Shown: piece by piece, positions 35,127-46,917 of the stretch
Layout of the letters: each line of letters opens with the position of its first letter
How positions within the stretch are numbered: the stretch's first letter is position 1
From: Dipylidium caninum
Taxonomy: Eukaryota; Platyhelminthes; Cestoda; Cyclophyllidea; Dipylidiidae
DNA length: 64,000 nucleotides
Direction of reading: 5' to 3'
Assembly (NCBI GenBank): GCA_017562135.1
Contig: QEYB01000466.1
Span: forward strand, 1-64,000
Notes under the pieces: model-generated
The model's database searches: none
Told to the model about the DNA's origin: nothing
The model's input: only the letters and a program-made list of their open reading frames with translations
Made by a program: the position numbers and the translations under genes

Positions 35127-37902
35127 TTACGATCCTGGAGCGGGCGGAGTTGGAGTGGCAGCAGGGTGTTGAGGGTTAGGCGAGGGCCTCTGCATCGTCG
35201 ATTGATCAGCGGGTGACGCCGCACTAACGTTGGTACCTCCGACACTACCTGCGTTAGTAGGAGCACCCATCGGATGCTGTTGCGGCGGTGGAGGCTGCTG
35301 CGGATGAGGTGCTTGCGGAGCAGTCTGATGTGAAGGAGGAGTAGGCTGAGGAGCCATAGAGGGTCTTTGTGGTGCCTGCGAAGGCGGGTAACTACCAGGC
35401 GGGTACTGCTGGGGCCAATGGTGTTGTGGTGGTTGAATGTAGGGCTGGTGGCCATAACCACCACCTGGTTGCATCGGCTGCTGTTGTGGTGGGGGGCCGT
35501 TGAAATAGACCCCACTTTGGGACGACGGAACCCCATAGACAGGTGGCGGAGCCCCACCATACCCTTAAAATAATAAATGAAAACATCAGTTGACGAGTAA
35601 AACAAAAGATGTACTAAATTAGATGCTAAGGCGAACTAAACATTGAAATTGATATCAATTTTCTCATCGAACGAACATGGCTAATATCGTCAGCTCCGTC
35701 ATCCCAGTATTAACCGAGTGGAAAAAGTATGCAGATCCGCTTCGAATATCGAGTAGTAAAAGCAAAATGCGGACATAAATAAACTTACGCGGGATTGCAA
35801 TCACAATAGTCGAAAAGGGAAACCCACCTTGGTAATATCCTGCAGATGTAGACACCGATTGCTGAGGTTGTTGACCTTGAGGCATTATTCCCATCTGCGG
35901 ATCACCAGAAGCCGATGGGACCGGATAGTGCCCAGGAGGCGGTGGCTGAGACATTTCCGACTGCTGCGTTGGTGGCTGCTTGTTGCCAATAGCCTTGCTG
36001 ATGTGGGTGATGCATAACTTGTGTTTGCTGTTGTTGATACGGCGGTGGGGCAGGTGGGGCTTGAGCTTCTGAGTAAGGGGGGCGTTGGTAACCGTGTGGT
36101 GGTGGTGGGGGGTACCTCTGAGGGGGGATCATACCGCCACCTGGATACCCCGGTTGTTGTTGCTGCTGCTGCTGATACTGCCCCTGCCAAGAGGGATACA
36201 TCTGCTGTGACTGGGAGGACGGATAACTTGGAGGTGGAGGTGCCTGTTGAGGTTGAGGGGCCGGGTAACCTGGATAAGGGGGCCTTCCACCCTGTGGGTA
36301 ATAGTTTGGATAACGACCCTGCATTGCAGGTGGCTGGGGGATGGACTGTTGTTGCGGCTGCTGATGATACTGATATTCAGGCGGTGGTGGGGGTTGTGGT
36401 GTTTGTGGCACTGTATAGTTCGGAGGGGGTGGTTGTGCGCCACCACTCAGAACAGATGGACCTGGAGCCACGTTTTGTTGCTGATCCAACATCAATTTAG
36501 TGTTTGAATCATCCACTTCGGCTCCTGATTCGGAAACATCGCTATCCTTCTTGATAGAATCTTCAACAAGTGCACTATTATTCCTCTCCGAATCTAACAC
36601 GCCTACGGCAGACGGTTGTGGTAGCGCAGATGCATACTGCGGTGGGGGGGGATAGGGTTGTGTCCCCGGAGGACATGGGTAAGGTTTGCGGTTATAATGA
36701 GCCTGCTGTTGCGCTTGCACGTACCCAGAACCTTCTATCGGAGGCCCCTAATTAAAGTAACAGTAAACGAAGGTTAGAGTACAATAAAAACATCAAAACA
36801 CCGATCAACTCATACATTAGGCGTATGCGGTACTTGTGGGGCGACCTGCAATTGCTGTTGTTGTTGTTGCAACAGTTGCACTTGACGACGTCGTTCAGCC
36901 TCTGCTAATTCGGCTTCTCGTTGTTGAGCACGTTGTTTGCGAGCTTCGACTTCAGCGGCCTGACGTTCACGTTTCTTCTCTTCCTCGCGATCCAAATCTT
37001 GTTTTGCTTTAACAATCATATCAGCGAATTGCGAGTCCGTAATACGAGGCGTTTGAGTCATTAGCTTACGATACTCCGTGTAGAAGGCAGCAGATTCATC
37101 TTGAATACGACGCATTTTAGCTTGGTGTCGTAACTCACAATTCTCGATTTCGCTACATAAGTTCTTCTTGTGACTCTTCAACTGCTTGACCTGCATTTGA
37201 AGAGTTTGTATCCGAGTCTCGGTGATCAACTGGCCAGGATCTGGCAGTTTGGTGTCACTGAGGATTTCGTGCATTAGACGATGGTTGCGTTGGAACCGGG
37301 CGGCAGCAACATGTTTCACAGTGAACTGCTCGTCAGGATCTTCTTCATTATCTTCCAGGATGTAAGACTCCCGTAAGTCAACAGGCGGTTCGTGTTTCTC
37401 ACGAGCACGTGCAGCAGTTCTTCGCTCTTCTTCTTCAATAACTTTCTCGGCTACAAAAATAAGGATATGGTGAAAGGCAAACAAATATCGAATGGGTATT
37501 CAAAGAGTAGCGTTACCTCTCTCTTTTGCAACAACCCATGCTTGGTAAGCGGGCGAACTATGATACTGTCTTAGAGTTTCATTATATCGTTGTTTCTCAG
37601 CTTCATATTCCTCAACATAGATATTCTTTTCCTCATCAGGCAATTCGCGCCACATCTGCCCAATGATACGACCAACTTCCCATAACTTCAATTGAGGATT
37701 TTCATTCTTAACCTTCTCCCAAACCTGGAAGATTAACATTGTTAATATTAATCACCTTCCGGCTGTACCGCATGTATGGCATCAACGGTTTCTCCGGGGG
37801 TTTTGGAGGCTTTGGTATACGTGCATCAGCCTACCGGTAATAACTTTAAAAAACGCATACCCTTGGTAAGGTTTTCCCAGGAGCAACTATTGAGGAGTGC
37901 AT
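35127..37902 (-). CDS. SMARCE1: SMARCE1/BAF57 homologue with long Q/P/Y/G-rich tail
   Basis: BAF57 is the HMG-box subunit of animal SWI/SNF (BAF/PBAF) remodellers. Six exons: 37902-37861, 37830-37756, 37724-37517, 37450-36816, 36747-35828, 35563-35127. Residues 29-95 are the HMG box, from [13 protein letters not shown] through [20 protein letters not shown] to the [10 protein letters not shown] block. The diagnostic BAF57 region follows, with [20 protein letters not shown], then a coiled coil rich in E, R and K (about 175-300). From about 300 to 771 the protein is low-complexity Q/P/G/Y, interrupted near 355-385 by an acidic serine-rich patch. Human SMARCE1 has 411 aa and an acidic tail, so the extension is striking. 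The fifth exon contains one surplus base near 35980-35981: the frame with YPGGGM and [12 protein letters not shown] must shift to the frame with [13 protein letters not shown] before the next splice. The first two introns are 30 and 31 nt. The start ATG is the only in-frame one I found. Confidence 0.88.
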
Positions 37903-39035
37903 GGTTCGCGAAACAATATTCCGAAGAAGACGGTAAAATGGCGTACTGCGCTAGAAAGGCGGCAAGGTGCAAATTTATATTTGCAGATAATTGACCTACT
38001 GGTCACCGCGTGGTTACTTGGCAAGATTGAGCACTTGTCAAAATTATAATAATATGTTCGTATATCGCTCATTAAAAATAAAGCAAGGCGAATGTGTCAA
38101 AATGCGAGCATACTCTAGACAACTTCGTACACAAATCAGCGCGTACTGTTTTTCTTACAGCAATGCAATGGCCCTCCTGATACGAGGTTCTTTCCCATAA
38201 AGTGTGAAGGATATTTATTCCACCTCTACCGGCATAAGCCTTGCCAAATCGGACCGGCTTTTCCTTTATCTTTCAGCCTGAAAAAATTCGATTCAATTAA
38301 ATGATTTCAAGGGATTCTGGGCCTCGAAAACCGATTTTCAGTTAATTTGGCATTCAACGCTCGATCGTTGTTGTATAGCTATTACGGCCTGCCCTTGATT
38401 GCGACAGTGCAAGGCGTTGTCTAGACTGGCAAGCTCTGTATCAGTATAACTTGTAACAAAGATGCTAATTCTCAAAATACTTTTTCCAGTAAACGTGGCC
38501 TGCATGCACATGTATATGGCTTGGAGTAAATAGTAAATACTGATATTTTGAACTAATGTGGTAATAATTTCGTTAAATTCTATGAAATGATACAGTTGCC
38601 CAAGTAAATGTTGCAAATTTCAATAATTTTCTCTAGGCCGCACCGGTCGTTGCCGGCCTTCTTGCTGGCACTTTGTGCCCATGCGAGCTAATTCAGCAAT
38701 CCACTCGGGTTCGTTGATCCTATTTGTATGGCCTTCGTGGGAGATCTTACTACGTTCATAAATTTGTAGAGATGTACTAAATTTATCCTCCTTTAAGCAC
38801 ACATCATTTACCGTCTATTCCTCATTTCTTATCTGTAACGTCTATTGATACCCTCCTATTGCATGGAACTCTCAAAGATTTTCCTACAATTTTTTTTAGA
38901 TTTTACACATCCCGCTTGTTCGCGTTGCCATTTCATTCAATGCCAATTTTTGAGTTCTTCGAAACTTTACTTAGGTAAAAAGTCTATCTCGTTGTTAAAC
39001 TACCAGAACAAAACCGGTTGATTTTCGAATAAAAA
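37903..39035. other. Divergent interval between SMARCE1 and caspase, with possible small exons
   Basis: Upstream of both divergent genes. Minus-strand fragments at 38630-38790 (containing EPEWIAELARMG) and 38338-38480 (ending SSVECQIN) have coding-like composition. A third, at 38232-38278, follows a TTTTTTCAG acceptor and ends GPIWQGLCR-stop. They could be exons of a small minus-strand gene, but I could not connect the phases and do not recognise the product. On the plus strand a good acceptor TTTTCTCTAG sits at 38627-38636, which argues the other way. Confidence 0.25.
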
Positions 39036-40172
39036 ATGAATAATGAACAAAGGCAACGGTTGTGTCGGATGCAAGTCGATTTTGTTAAAGGATTGCATGA
39101 TATCGAAAATATAACTGACTACCTTCTTTCCCATAATATCCTATCGCGTAATCAGGTAGAGCAAATCCTTTCATCTGGTCCCGCAATATCCGATAAAATC
39201 AGGACTTTCCTCACTGTTTTGGTTCGTTGTGGCCCTGATGCTTACGATACTTTCTTATCAGCCCTTTCTGAAACGAACCAATCCTTTCTGGTGGAAAAAA
39301 TGAAAAATTTGGATTTAAATTGCCACGAATCGTCATCAGCGCCACTTCCACCTAAGACAACAGTTAATATCGCCGAAAAACAAATGCAGTCCCTTGTTGC
39401 ATATCCTGTCAATTCGAATCCATGTGGATATATTCTTCTTATCAATGTCTCCAATTTCGAATCGGGTTCGGGTCTCAGTAACCGCATAGGTTCTTCCAAA
39501 GACGTCTCCGCTTTAAAGTCCCTCTTTATTGATCTGGGATACGTCGTTGAAGTTCTTCTAGACCCGAACTCAACAGTTTTGGAGTCCAGTCTCAATGCTT
39601 TTATAAGAAGTCCCAGCCATTATGAAGTTGACGCCGGTGGACTCATTGTTATGTCGCACGGGTTACAAGACTACATCTACACCGCCGATGGGAAACTTTT
39701 TGCTATTAATGATATTCTCAACGCTTTTACAAACAAATCTCTCCCAGCTCTGGCTGGGAAACCTAAATTCATTTTAGTTCAAGCCTGTAGAGGTGACGAG
39801 AAAGACCGTGGATACGTGCTTAGACTAAATGTTTCAAGTGCCCCCACATGTCCTTCAGAGAACGTCGACGCAACGGTAGATAAGAGCTATTGGCAGTGTT
39901 TACCCTATATGAGTGACTACATAATTGCTTACTCCACTCTTCCTGGGTTCGTGTCCTGGCGTTCGGAAAAAGAGGGGAGCTGGTTCATCCAGATACTTGT
40001 TGACGTGTTTCGCAAGTACGCTGATTCTTTGCATGTTCTCGATCTGCTAACCGAAGTTAATCGCCGCCTAGTTGAGGAGTCCCAAGATCGCGAGTTCAAA
40101 CAGATCACTCAACAGTCCCATACCCTCACTCGACCCTTCTATTTGTCCACTGCGCATTTTAACTCTAAGTAA
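39036..40172 (+). CDS. Intronless CARD-containing initiator caspase (caspase-2/CED-3 type)
   Basis: A cysteine protease of the apoptotic pathway, 378 aa in a single exon. Residues 1-90 form a CARD death-fold domain, with MQVDFVKGLHDIENITDYLL and the RCGPDAYDTFLSALSET segment that aligns well with caspase-2 (RGPQAFDAFCEALRET). The catalytic domain follows: GYILLINVSNF near 131, the active-site histidine in VMSHG (His 208) and the catalytic cysteine in QACRG (Cys 251). The small subunit has the substrate-binding VSWRSEKEGSWF stretch near 306-317. The linker between subunits is only about 30 residues. The domain order is that of an apoptosome-type initiator such as CED-3, Dronc or caspase-2; the sequence alone does not choose among them, so no symbol is given. 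The start is the first ATG in frame, 30 bases after a T-rich stretch. Lack of introns contrasts with neighbours of 4-22 exons. Confidence 0.9.
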   Translation: MNNEQRQRLCRMQVDFVKGLHDIENITDYLLSHNILSRNQVEQILSSGPAISDKIRTFLTVLVRCGPDAYDTFLSALSETNQSFLVEKMKNLDLNCHESSSAPLPPKTTVNIAEKQMQSLVAYPVNSNPCGYILLINVSNFESGSGLSNRIGSSKDVSALKSLFIDLGYVVEVLLDPNSTVLESSLNAFIRSPSHYEVDAGGLIVMSHGLQDYIYTADGKLFAINDILNAFTNKSLPALAGKPKFILVQACRGDEKDRGYVLRLNVSSAPTCPSENVDATVDKSYWQCLPYMSDYIIAYSTLPGFVSWRSEKEGSWFIQILVDVFRKYADSLHVLDLLTEVNRRLVEESQDREFKQITQQSHTLTRPFYLSTAHFNSK

Positions 40173-40917
40173 TCTGTATTTCCTTTTATCTGTAGAAATC
40201 TAATGATGTGTAGGCGGCTTTTCCTATGCTTCGATTGTATTTTTATTTACTTCTTTTCTGTTCGCAAATAACCAAACCTCCGATATCCGTGACCTTGGTA
40301 GGCCATCAGTAATTGCAACTTTTCAGAACTCGAAGTAGTGCTCCATCGGTTAGAAGCTTCCGTTTACTTAGTCACCGTTGGCGTAGCAATGACACGAGGG
40401 TGCCACTCGCAGAATTACCCCACCTTCCATTTGCCGAACGGCATCCTTGACACACATGCCCTAATCTTACAAAATTTTAATCTTGAGCTAACAAATCTCA
40501 CCCTAAAAGGTCGATTCGGGCACCGAAGTTATAATAGTGAGAACTCGAGGTGTGATTAGCCCCCCACGAGTCTCATCTAAATCGCGCCAATTTTCAACAA
40601 TTTGCAGTGTTAGCCGAAGCACATCCCTCGGGGTCAACACGAAGTCATAACGCAATGCCAACTTGCCATTAACCTCCCAATTCCCGTGCTGATGCTAAGT
40701 GCGCCGCATTATTGAATTCCGTTTCGAGGATCCTACCGCCTTTTAACGTTTGTAGCAAAATAACGCCAAAATTGTCTACTGAAGCCGAGATAAGTCAAGG
40801 TTCGGTCGTGTTTTACCCAAGACACAAGAGTGCCGGACAAGAAGTGAACAAGAAAAGATGGTATACGGATTGTACATTTGAAGGGAGCTGTACAGAGATA
40901 GGCACGTGTAATCAATT
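40173..40917. other. Convergent 3' region of caspase and TFIP11
   Basis: 745 bp between two stop codons of genes facing each other. Short open frames on both strands (for example 40338-40559 plus) have no recognisable domain. Confidence 0.5.
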
Positions 40918-43900
40918 CTACTCCGCCAACGCCATAAGCTCGTTGAAGGAGACGGGGTGCCAACCAGAATCATAGGAGTTAAAGCAAAAAGCGACATTGC
41001 GGTCAAAGAAGACCTGCTGACCTTCCAAGCGATAAACCTGTTTGCCCTCGTGGAAGCGATTTGCAATGGGTAGGAAGAGAAAGCCCCTCTGAGCTGCCGT
41101 CTGTTCAACTTGCTCCCTCAAACTCGTCGGTGGAAGTTGTAGTCGAGACACAAACGGTGGACGACGCGGAATATTACTGTTGTTGAATGAACCTGCAGCC
41201 ATCTGAGGATTTAGCGCCCTTCCGTACGTCGAAGCGTCCTGAATTGACAAGGCGCATGTTCAGGAAGCTCATACAAATTCTTGATAAAGAAGAGTTTAAA
41301 GACATTAACCGGGGGTATGCCGCGCATCGCGCGCTCCATTAGACTGAGAGCCTGAGTGAGTGCGTCCTTGATACTTGCATAATCAGTCAGCTCTGGAGGG
41401 ATCTGACTCTTCCAGCCTGAGTACCAGGCCCCTATTTCACTGAATATCTGACCAGTAGATGGAGCGTGACGATTACGAGAATCCACGGCTTGGCCGAGCC
41501 ATTCAGAGAGACAGTGGAGCCACCGTGGTAGGAAAAAGCGCTCAAGAAGGTCAGCTATTACCGCTGGGTCGACAATTTCCAACCAACGCATTACCCAATT
41601 CCAGGGTTCCATTTTCTGGTCGGCAGGATTTATCTGAAAAATTAAATGAGGGGAATTTGGGTCTTTTTGAACTTTGGCGTTGCTCATATGCACTTTCGCA
41701 TACAATAAACAGGTGAGTTTGCTTTTTACTCACATCACTCACACGCGTTCGAAAAGTTTACACTTAGAAAACCAACATATGCCTAGCCTTTTTACCGCGT
41801 CGGATTAGACATTAGTACAGAGTTCCGGGTGTTTTCAAATGTCCCACTTCGAAAGCAGTTTGCTCTTAAGTCAAAGTAGCAAGAGTATATGAAAACAGTA
41901 AAAACGAGCTTCGATAAAGATCGCCATTACACACATGGCGGATGCAAAATAACACAGGCTAAAAGTATGTTTTTGAACCATTTTAACACCCCACGAAGCT
42001 GAAGAACTGAGAGTACCCATTTAGATGCTAACGCCTTGGCCCCTAAAAGGCTCTTTCTTTCTACAAATCATAACTTTCTAATTTAAAAATGACATCCCTC
42101 TTTGCTAACAGTAAGGAGACTCCCTGCGCCTCCATAATTTCTTTTCTGTCAAAAAACTTAAGTAGGTTGATGTTAAAATAAGTTGCACGTTACTCGCGTT
42201 TTAAATTATAACGCAGTTAAAACAAACGGATAAACTTTAGGGATATTATGTCAAAAGTACCATATTTTTGTACAAGATGCAAATAAAAAGTCGAAGACGT
42301 AAAGGGGTGCGAGATCAAGATTATCAATATCAACAGAGACATGGTAGAGGTCAGGAAAGTCAGGCCTGTATACAAGTCGAGTTTTAAGATGTTGTCAATT
42401 AGAAATTTTAACTTGATAGGTCGAAGCCGGTGATTTGCGCGGTAACACTCATCACTCTAAATCAAGAGGCAGTTAGAGCTAGTGTTAGACGATCACATTT
42501 CTGCCCCAATTATGTTGCTAGAACACAAGAATGAGCAAGCAAAACTTCAGCGCTTTGAATATTTTTCTGACCAGCGAAAATGATGAAGACTTTGATACTT
42601 AGATGGTTAATGACATTAAAATACCAACAAGGGACTTGGATAATAAAGGAATTAGATCACTTTACAAGGTCGCGGAATGCAACATCGAAATGAACACTCA
42701 AAGTTTATATAATTATTGAGGAAAAAACGTTGATGGAAAACAGGGAAGACAGCGGGTCCCGAAAAGTTATGAATGGAAACAAATGAAAAGAGTGAAAAAT
42801 ACATTAACCGAAATCTAGAACAGGGCTGATGCCAATAAGATGGGAGAAAGTCTGTCAGTGAATAGCGGAAAAGATACTAACCTGAAAAGTCTGCATGACA
42901 AGAGCCAATTTAGGCACAACATTGCGAGTGAGGAAGGCAGTCATCTGAGCCATGGGGATTACGTTACGCCAAGGCAGGAGAACTGAACTAGCGGATGCAT
43001 CAGAGGGATGCCAATTAGTGAGGCAGAGAGCCAATTTATGCAGTACCACCTCGTGTACGCTCGCGAGGCGAGAAGCCCCTCCAAACCATGGTAACCAAGG
43101 ATGCAGCCACGTATGAATGGGGACCGTGTCTGTCAGCGGATTCCACGCCTCCACCGCAAACTGAATTAAAAAGTAAATTGATTGCATTGTAACATTCGTT
43201 ACAAATCTCAAATCCAACGCAAAATGCTACGTTAGTACACCGTATTATGACTACTGAGGAACAATCAGATTCTACGTTTGCTACGGACAAGGGCATAAGA
43301 AAGTTAAGGGTTCGAACATGGTAGGCGAAGAGTTTTAATAACCTAGTTTGTAATAAGGAAAATCATTTAAGCCATCAACAATGACAGAAATAGTCTAAAT
43401 TAGAAGGGTTTCAAATACCACGTGACTGAGCGGCCGTGATGGGTCTACCAGCAGAAAATCACAATCATTTGAAAGGCGAGACTAGAATATCCATTACCAT
43501 GAAACACTCATTAAGTTCTTTTTTCCATGAACGGCAAATAGGTAGGTTAAAATTACGGAGGAAAATAGTCAAAATTCAATAGAATTATACCATAATAAGT
43601 AGAAGAAACAAAAACTAGAAGTAAATAATAATGTATAATATCAGTCATATTAGGTATTTTCCTTAAAAAAATCCGGTGCGCAGATCATTACACAGTTAAA
43701 GACTATTAATTTTAGGGAAAACAGTGTCAAATTAAAATGCGGAACAGCAAGTAAAGTAACCGTCTCAAACACCTAAATCGAAAACGTTCAACAGATCAAA
43801 GACCAAAAAACGGCGCTTATTAGGGACTTAATTTATAACTTTGGGGTACGAGGGCTCAATAGTCCCGAAAAGACACCCCGAGCTTGAATTTCGTTCAACC

Positions 43901-46900
43901 CGAGAAAGCGATGGATCGCAGTTCCTGCTGATTAAAGCAGAATCTGATCAAATGTATGATGATCGCACGAGAGAGGCATGGAATAAGGACGTACCCGCAA
44001 ACGCGGCAGTACAAGCCCATCAAGAAGATCGTGTTGAAGGAGGTCTTCAGGGAGAAGGGACTGCCAGGCCTCAAAAACAGCTAAAAGACGTTCACAATCA
44101 TGTGGATCCCAATCAGAAGTGATTGAGCGTCGTATTGCTGGCAGCCAACTTGCACACAAAAGAATTTCGAAGGCCCCCCCGTCTTGCAGAACGCCATGCC
44201 ACTCAGTTAATACGGAAACCCCGTAGCTAGGATTCTATTAAACAGAAAAAAAGTTCAAGACAGATTTTGGGGGAAAATGAGAAGTAACAAAAATACACCA
44301 ACTTTAAAGAATTAAGGATGTGAAGTATGTGATGTTTCTTTAGAGGAATATACGAAATAAGAAGTTTCAAAGGCATGACCATTCAAACCACTGGCTGTCG
44401 AAGTTTTTGATTTTCTTCCACATGAGCATACCTCATTCTGGGATTCGGACAGATCAACCAAATTGTCCAATAAAACTATGTTAAAAGCCATACGAGAACA
44501 CGGAATATTCCTAGTTGAAAAAATACGGAACCAAACCACATCAATATAAACGGCATTAAATGAAGGAAGCAACACCTACTGCATTCACTGTTGTTGACAT
44601 ATAGAACAAAAAAATGTATACTGGCAAGTACTTCAATGAAGGCGAAGAATTTTAATTACGTAAGTCACAAAAATAGCATTTAAAGTTTGTTCCCAAACAA
44701 CTAGAGAGTGAAAGTCAACACATCGGAAAGAATATAGAGGTCATTATTACCTCCAATATCAAATATTATAAAGAATTAACTAATTGTTAAAAACTCACAA
44801 CGAGGGGCTTCCAGTTAACCAAAAGGCTGTCCATAAGGGGCCTCGCAACGGCAGCAAGAAGAGCAGGTAGCTCAAAAAGACCAGTGCACTCCCGACGGAT
44901 TCGTGTAAGCCAAGATGAACAGGCTTCCGGGCTCGATCCAGTCTCGCCTCTTTTCAAGGCAGATTCGAATTGCCCAATGAGGTCAAGCGCTGCTGCCAAC
45001 TCGTCTACATCGAAGGACGCTTTCTCTACCAACTAGAAAAGTCATTAACCTCAAAGTCATTCAAAAATGAACATTAATACAGCGTGAAATAAGACTAATT
45101 AACATATTTAAAAAGTTCTCCGATGAGGCAAATATAGATTTTGGAACAATAACGGTTTCTTGACAAGTATCTAAGTTATTTTGCACTAAGTTCAAATGAA
45201 AACAGAATTGCTCAGAAAGCGACAACAGCTGCAATTTAAAAGATGGGGACACCAAGAATTTGTAAAAAGCAGAGTCATGGTGTAATAATCTACTAAATCA
45301 TCTTCTTCACAACAGTACAAGAAGTTTTGGACAGCGAGTGATTTAAAATTTGCAACATAAACAATCCTAACGACATCAAGACTTAAAACTCATTTTCATA
45401 TATTAATTAATGCAAAAATCAGTGCAAATAAAAAACTGCAAAATGTTACTCAATCGAAAAAATGCAATACGCACCTGACTAAGGCGATCAATTTCATGCT
45501 GTAGTCCAGCAACTCTGTCCTCTTCGTATCGAACACCACGATCAAGGCGTCGAATCTCATTCTCCGTAGTGTTAATAACAAGATCAATATTGTGACAAAG
45601 CACAGGCACCTCGAATAAGTGTCCTTCAATGCGTCGTTCTCGCTTCCGTGACTCCGCATCCACAGAGTCATCTTCATTTTCATCGACGCGTCGACTGTAT
45701 CGAGATGAACTGGACAACGCAGCCTCATAACCATCGTAAATACGCTGCTCTCTTTGAGTCATATCTATCACTTTTACCTTGCTCAACTCACTTAGAGTAA
45801 AAAAAAGACAGTGAGAAAGACGTTTCATAGGGCTATCGACCAAGTGATATTTACCTATTTTGCATGAAAGGACCATGTGACTTGATTACCGCAGCAGGTG
45901 TGGCTGGACTAACACTAGCGATAAGCTCATCAGCAGTTATAGATATGGCCCTTTGGGATCGCTTTTCAGAGCCGACTGAGCCGTTTACACCTGGCCGTTT
46001 TTTGTAACGAGGAAGACCGGCTAAATCAAAGGAAATGAAAACGACTCAAGCGTCTTGGATATGAAAGGAAAAACGCAAAACAAACAACATACACTGTTCA
46101 ATCTGTTTCGCATTCGGAATTGGGGCTGGTTCGTTGCCTCGACGCGGAGCAGGTGCAACCTCAGACCCTAAAGAACCAACGGCGCCTTTTCCGGAACGTT
46201 TGACCGCTTCCACTGGAGTAACAATCCCCTGTCCATCTTTTCCAAGACCCTCACCAGCTTTGAAACCCATTTTTTGCAGCAATTTCATCCCGATACCTTT
46301 GGTGTGTCTTTCCCAAGACCCAAAACCCTGAGCATTGGACGAAGATGAAGGTTTGCGAGGGTGAACGGATGTATGTTTAGCATAAACCTGCTTTTTCGGG
46401 GAATGTTCCTTCGGATGTGAATCTACAGAAAACAGACGTTTGTCTTCCTCTTCATCCGAGATTTCGACTTCGATTTCTTCCTCGTGTTCTAAAGAAATCA
46501 GAAGTCTTGGACCCTTCCTAAAACGAAAAGAAAAAAGAGTGTTAGATACAACTCTGTCATGATTACGCTCAACTAGCTAATGGGGAATGACAATGAGACA
46601 ACTTTGGTAAATAGGGACGCCCATTTTAGGACTTTTGCTTCACTGAAAGGCCCCAAAACAATACTTTAATGATAAGATACCTTAATTCCACCACTGACAA
46701 AAGTGATGGGTCCAGAATAGTTTGAACCCTTACGCTTGCGAATGGAAGCCATGGTACTCATCCCACTTTCTTCCACGTCGGAGTCAGAATCCGAGGCGAA
46801 GATGCCATATATTTGTTGCTTTTTTGAAGAAAAATTACGACGCTTGAGAGGATCGAACATAAACTCATAGTCCTGGTCGGAAACCCCAAACCTGTCCATT

Positions 46901-46917
46901 TCGGGCGACGAATCCAT
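40918..46917 (-). CDS. TFIP11: TFIP11/STIP homologue, G-patch spliceosome disassembly factor
   Basis: TFIP11 (yeast Ntr1/Spp382) recruits the helicase DHX15 through its G-patch for disassembly of the intron lariat spliceosome. Nine exons with fully consistent phases give 845 aa (human 837): 46917-46681, 46513-46093, 46020-45855, 45790-45475, 45032-44799, 44234-43995, 43160-42882, 41633-41310, 41238-40918. Residues 1-80 are the TIP N-terminal region, ending [11 protein letters not shown]. The G-patch lies at about 151-195 ([20 protein letters not shown], then [11 protein letters not shown]). [15 protein letters not shown] marks the middle domain. The GCFC-type helical region includes [31 protein letters not shown] and [10 protein letters not shown]. 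The C-terminus keeps [17 protein letters not shown], as in human. Introns of about 1.2 kb at 41634-42881 and 0.8 kb at 43161-43994 hold nothing recognised. The ATG at 46917 is the first in frame before the TIP motif. Confidence 0.93.

Noticed and set aside
36021..36507. Plus-strand open frames over the SMARCE1 tail (for example 36021-36500)
   Set aside because: Antisense shadows of the Q/P-rich exon, with Val/Trp/Leu-rich translations expected from reversed CAG and CCA codons.
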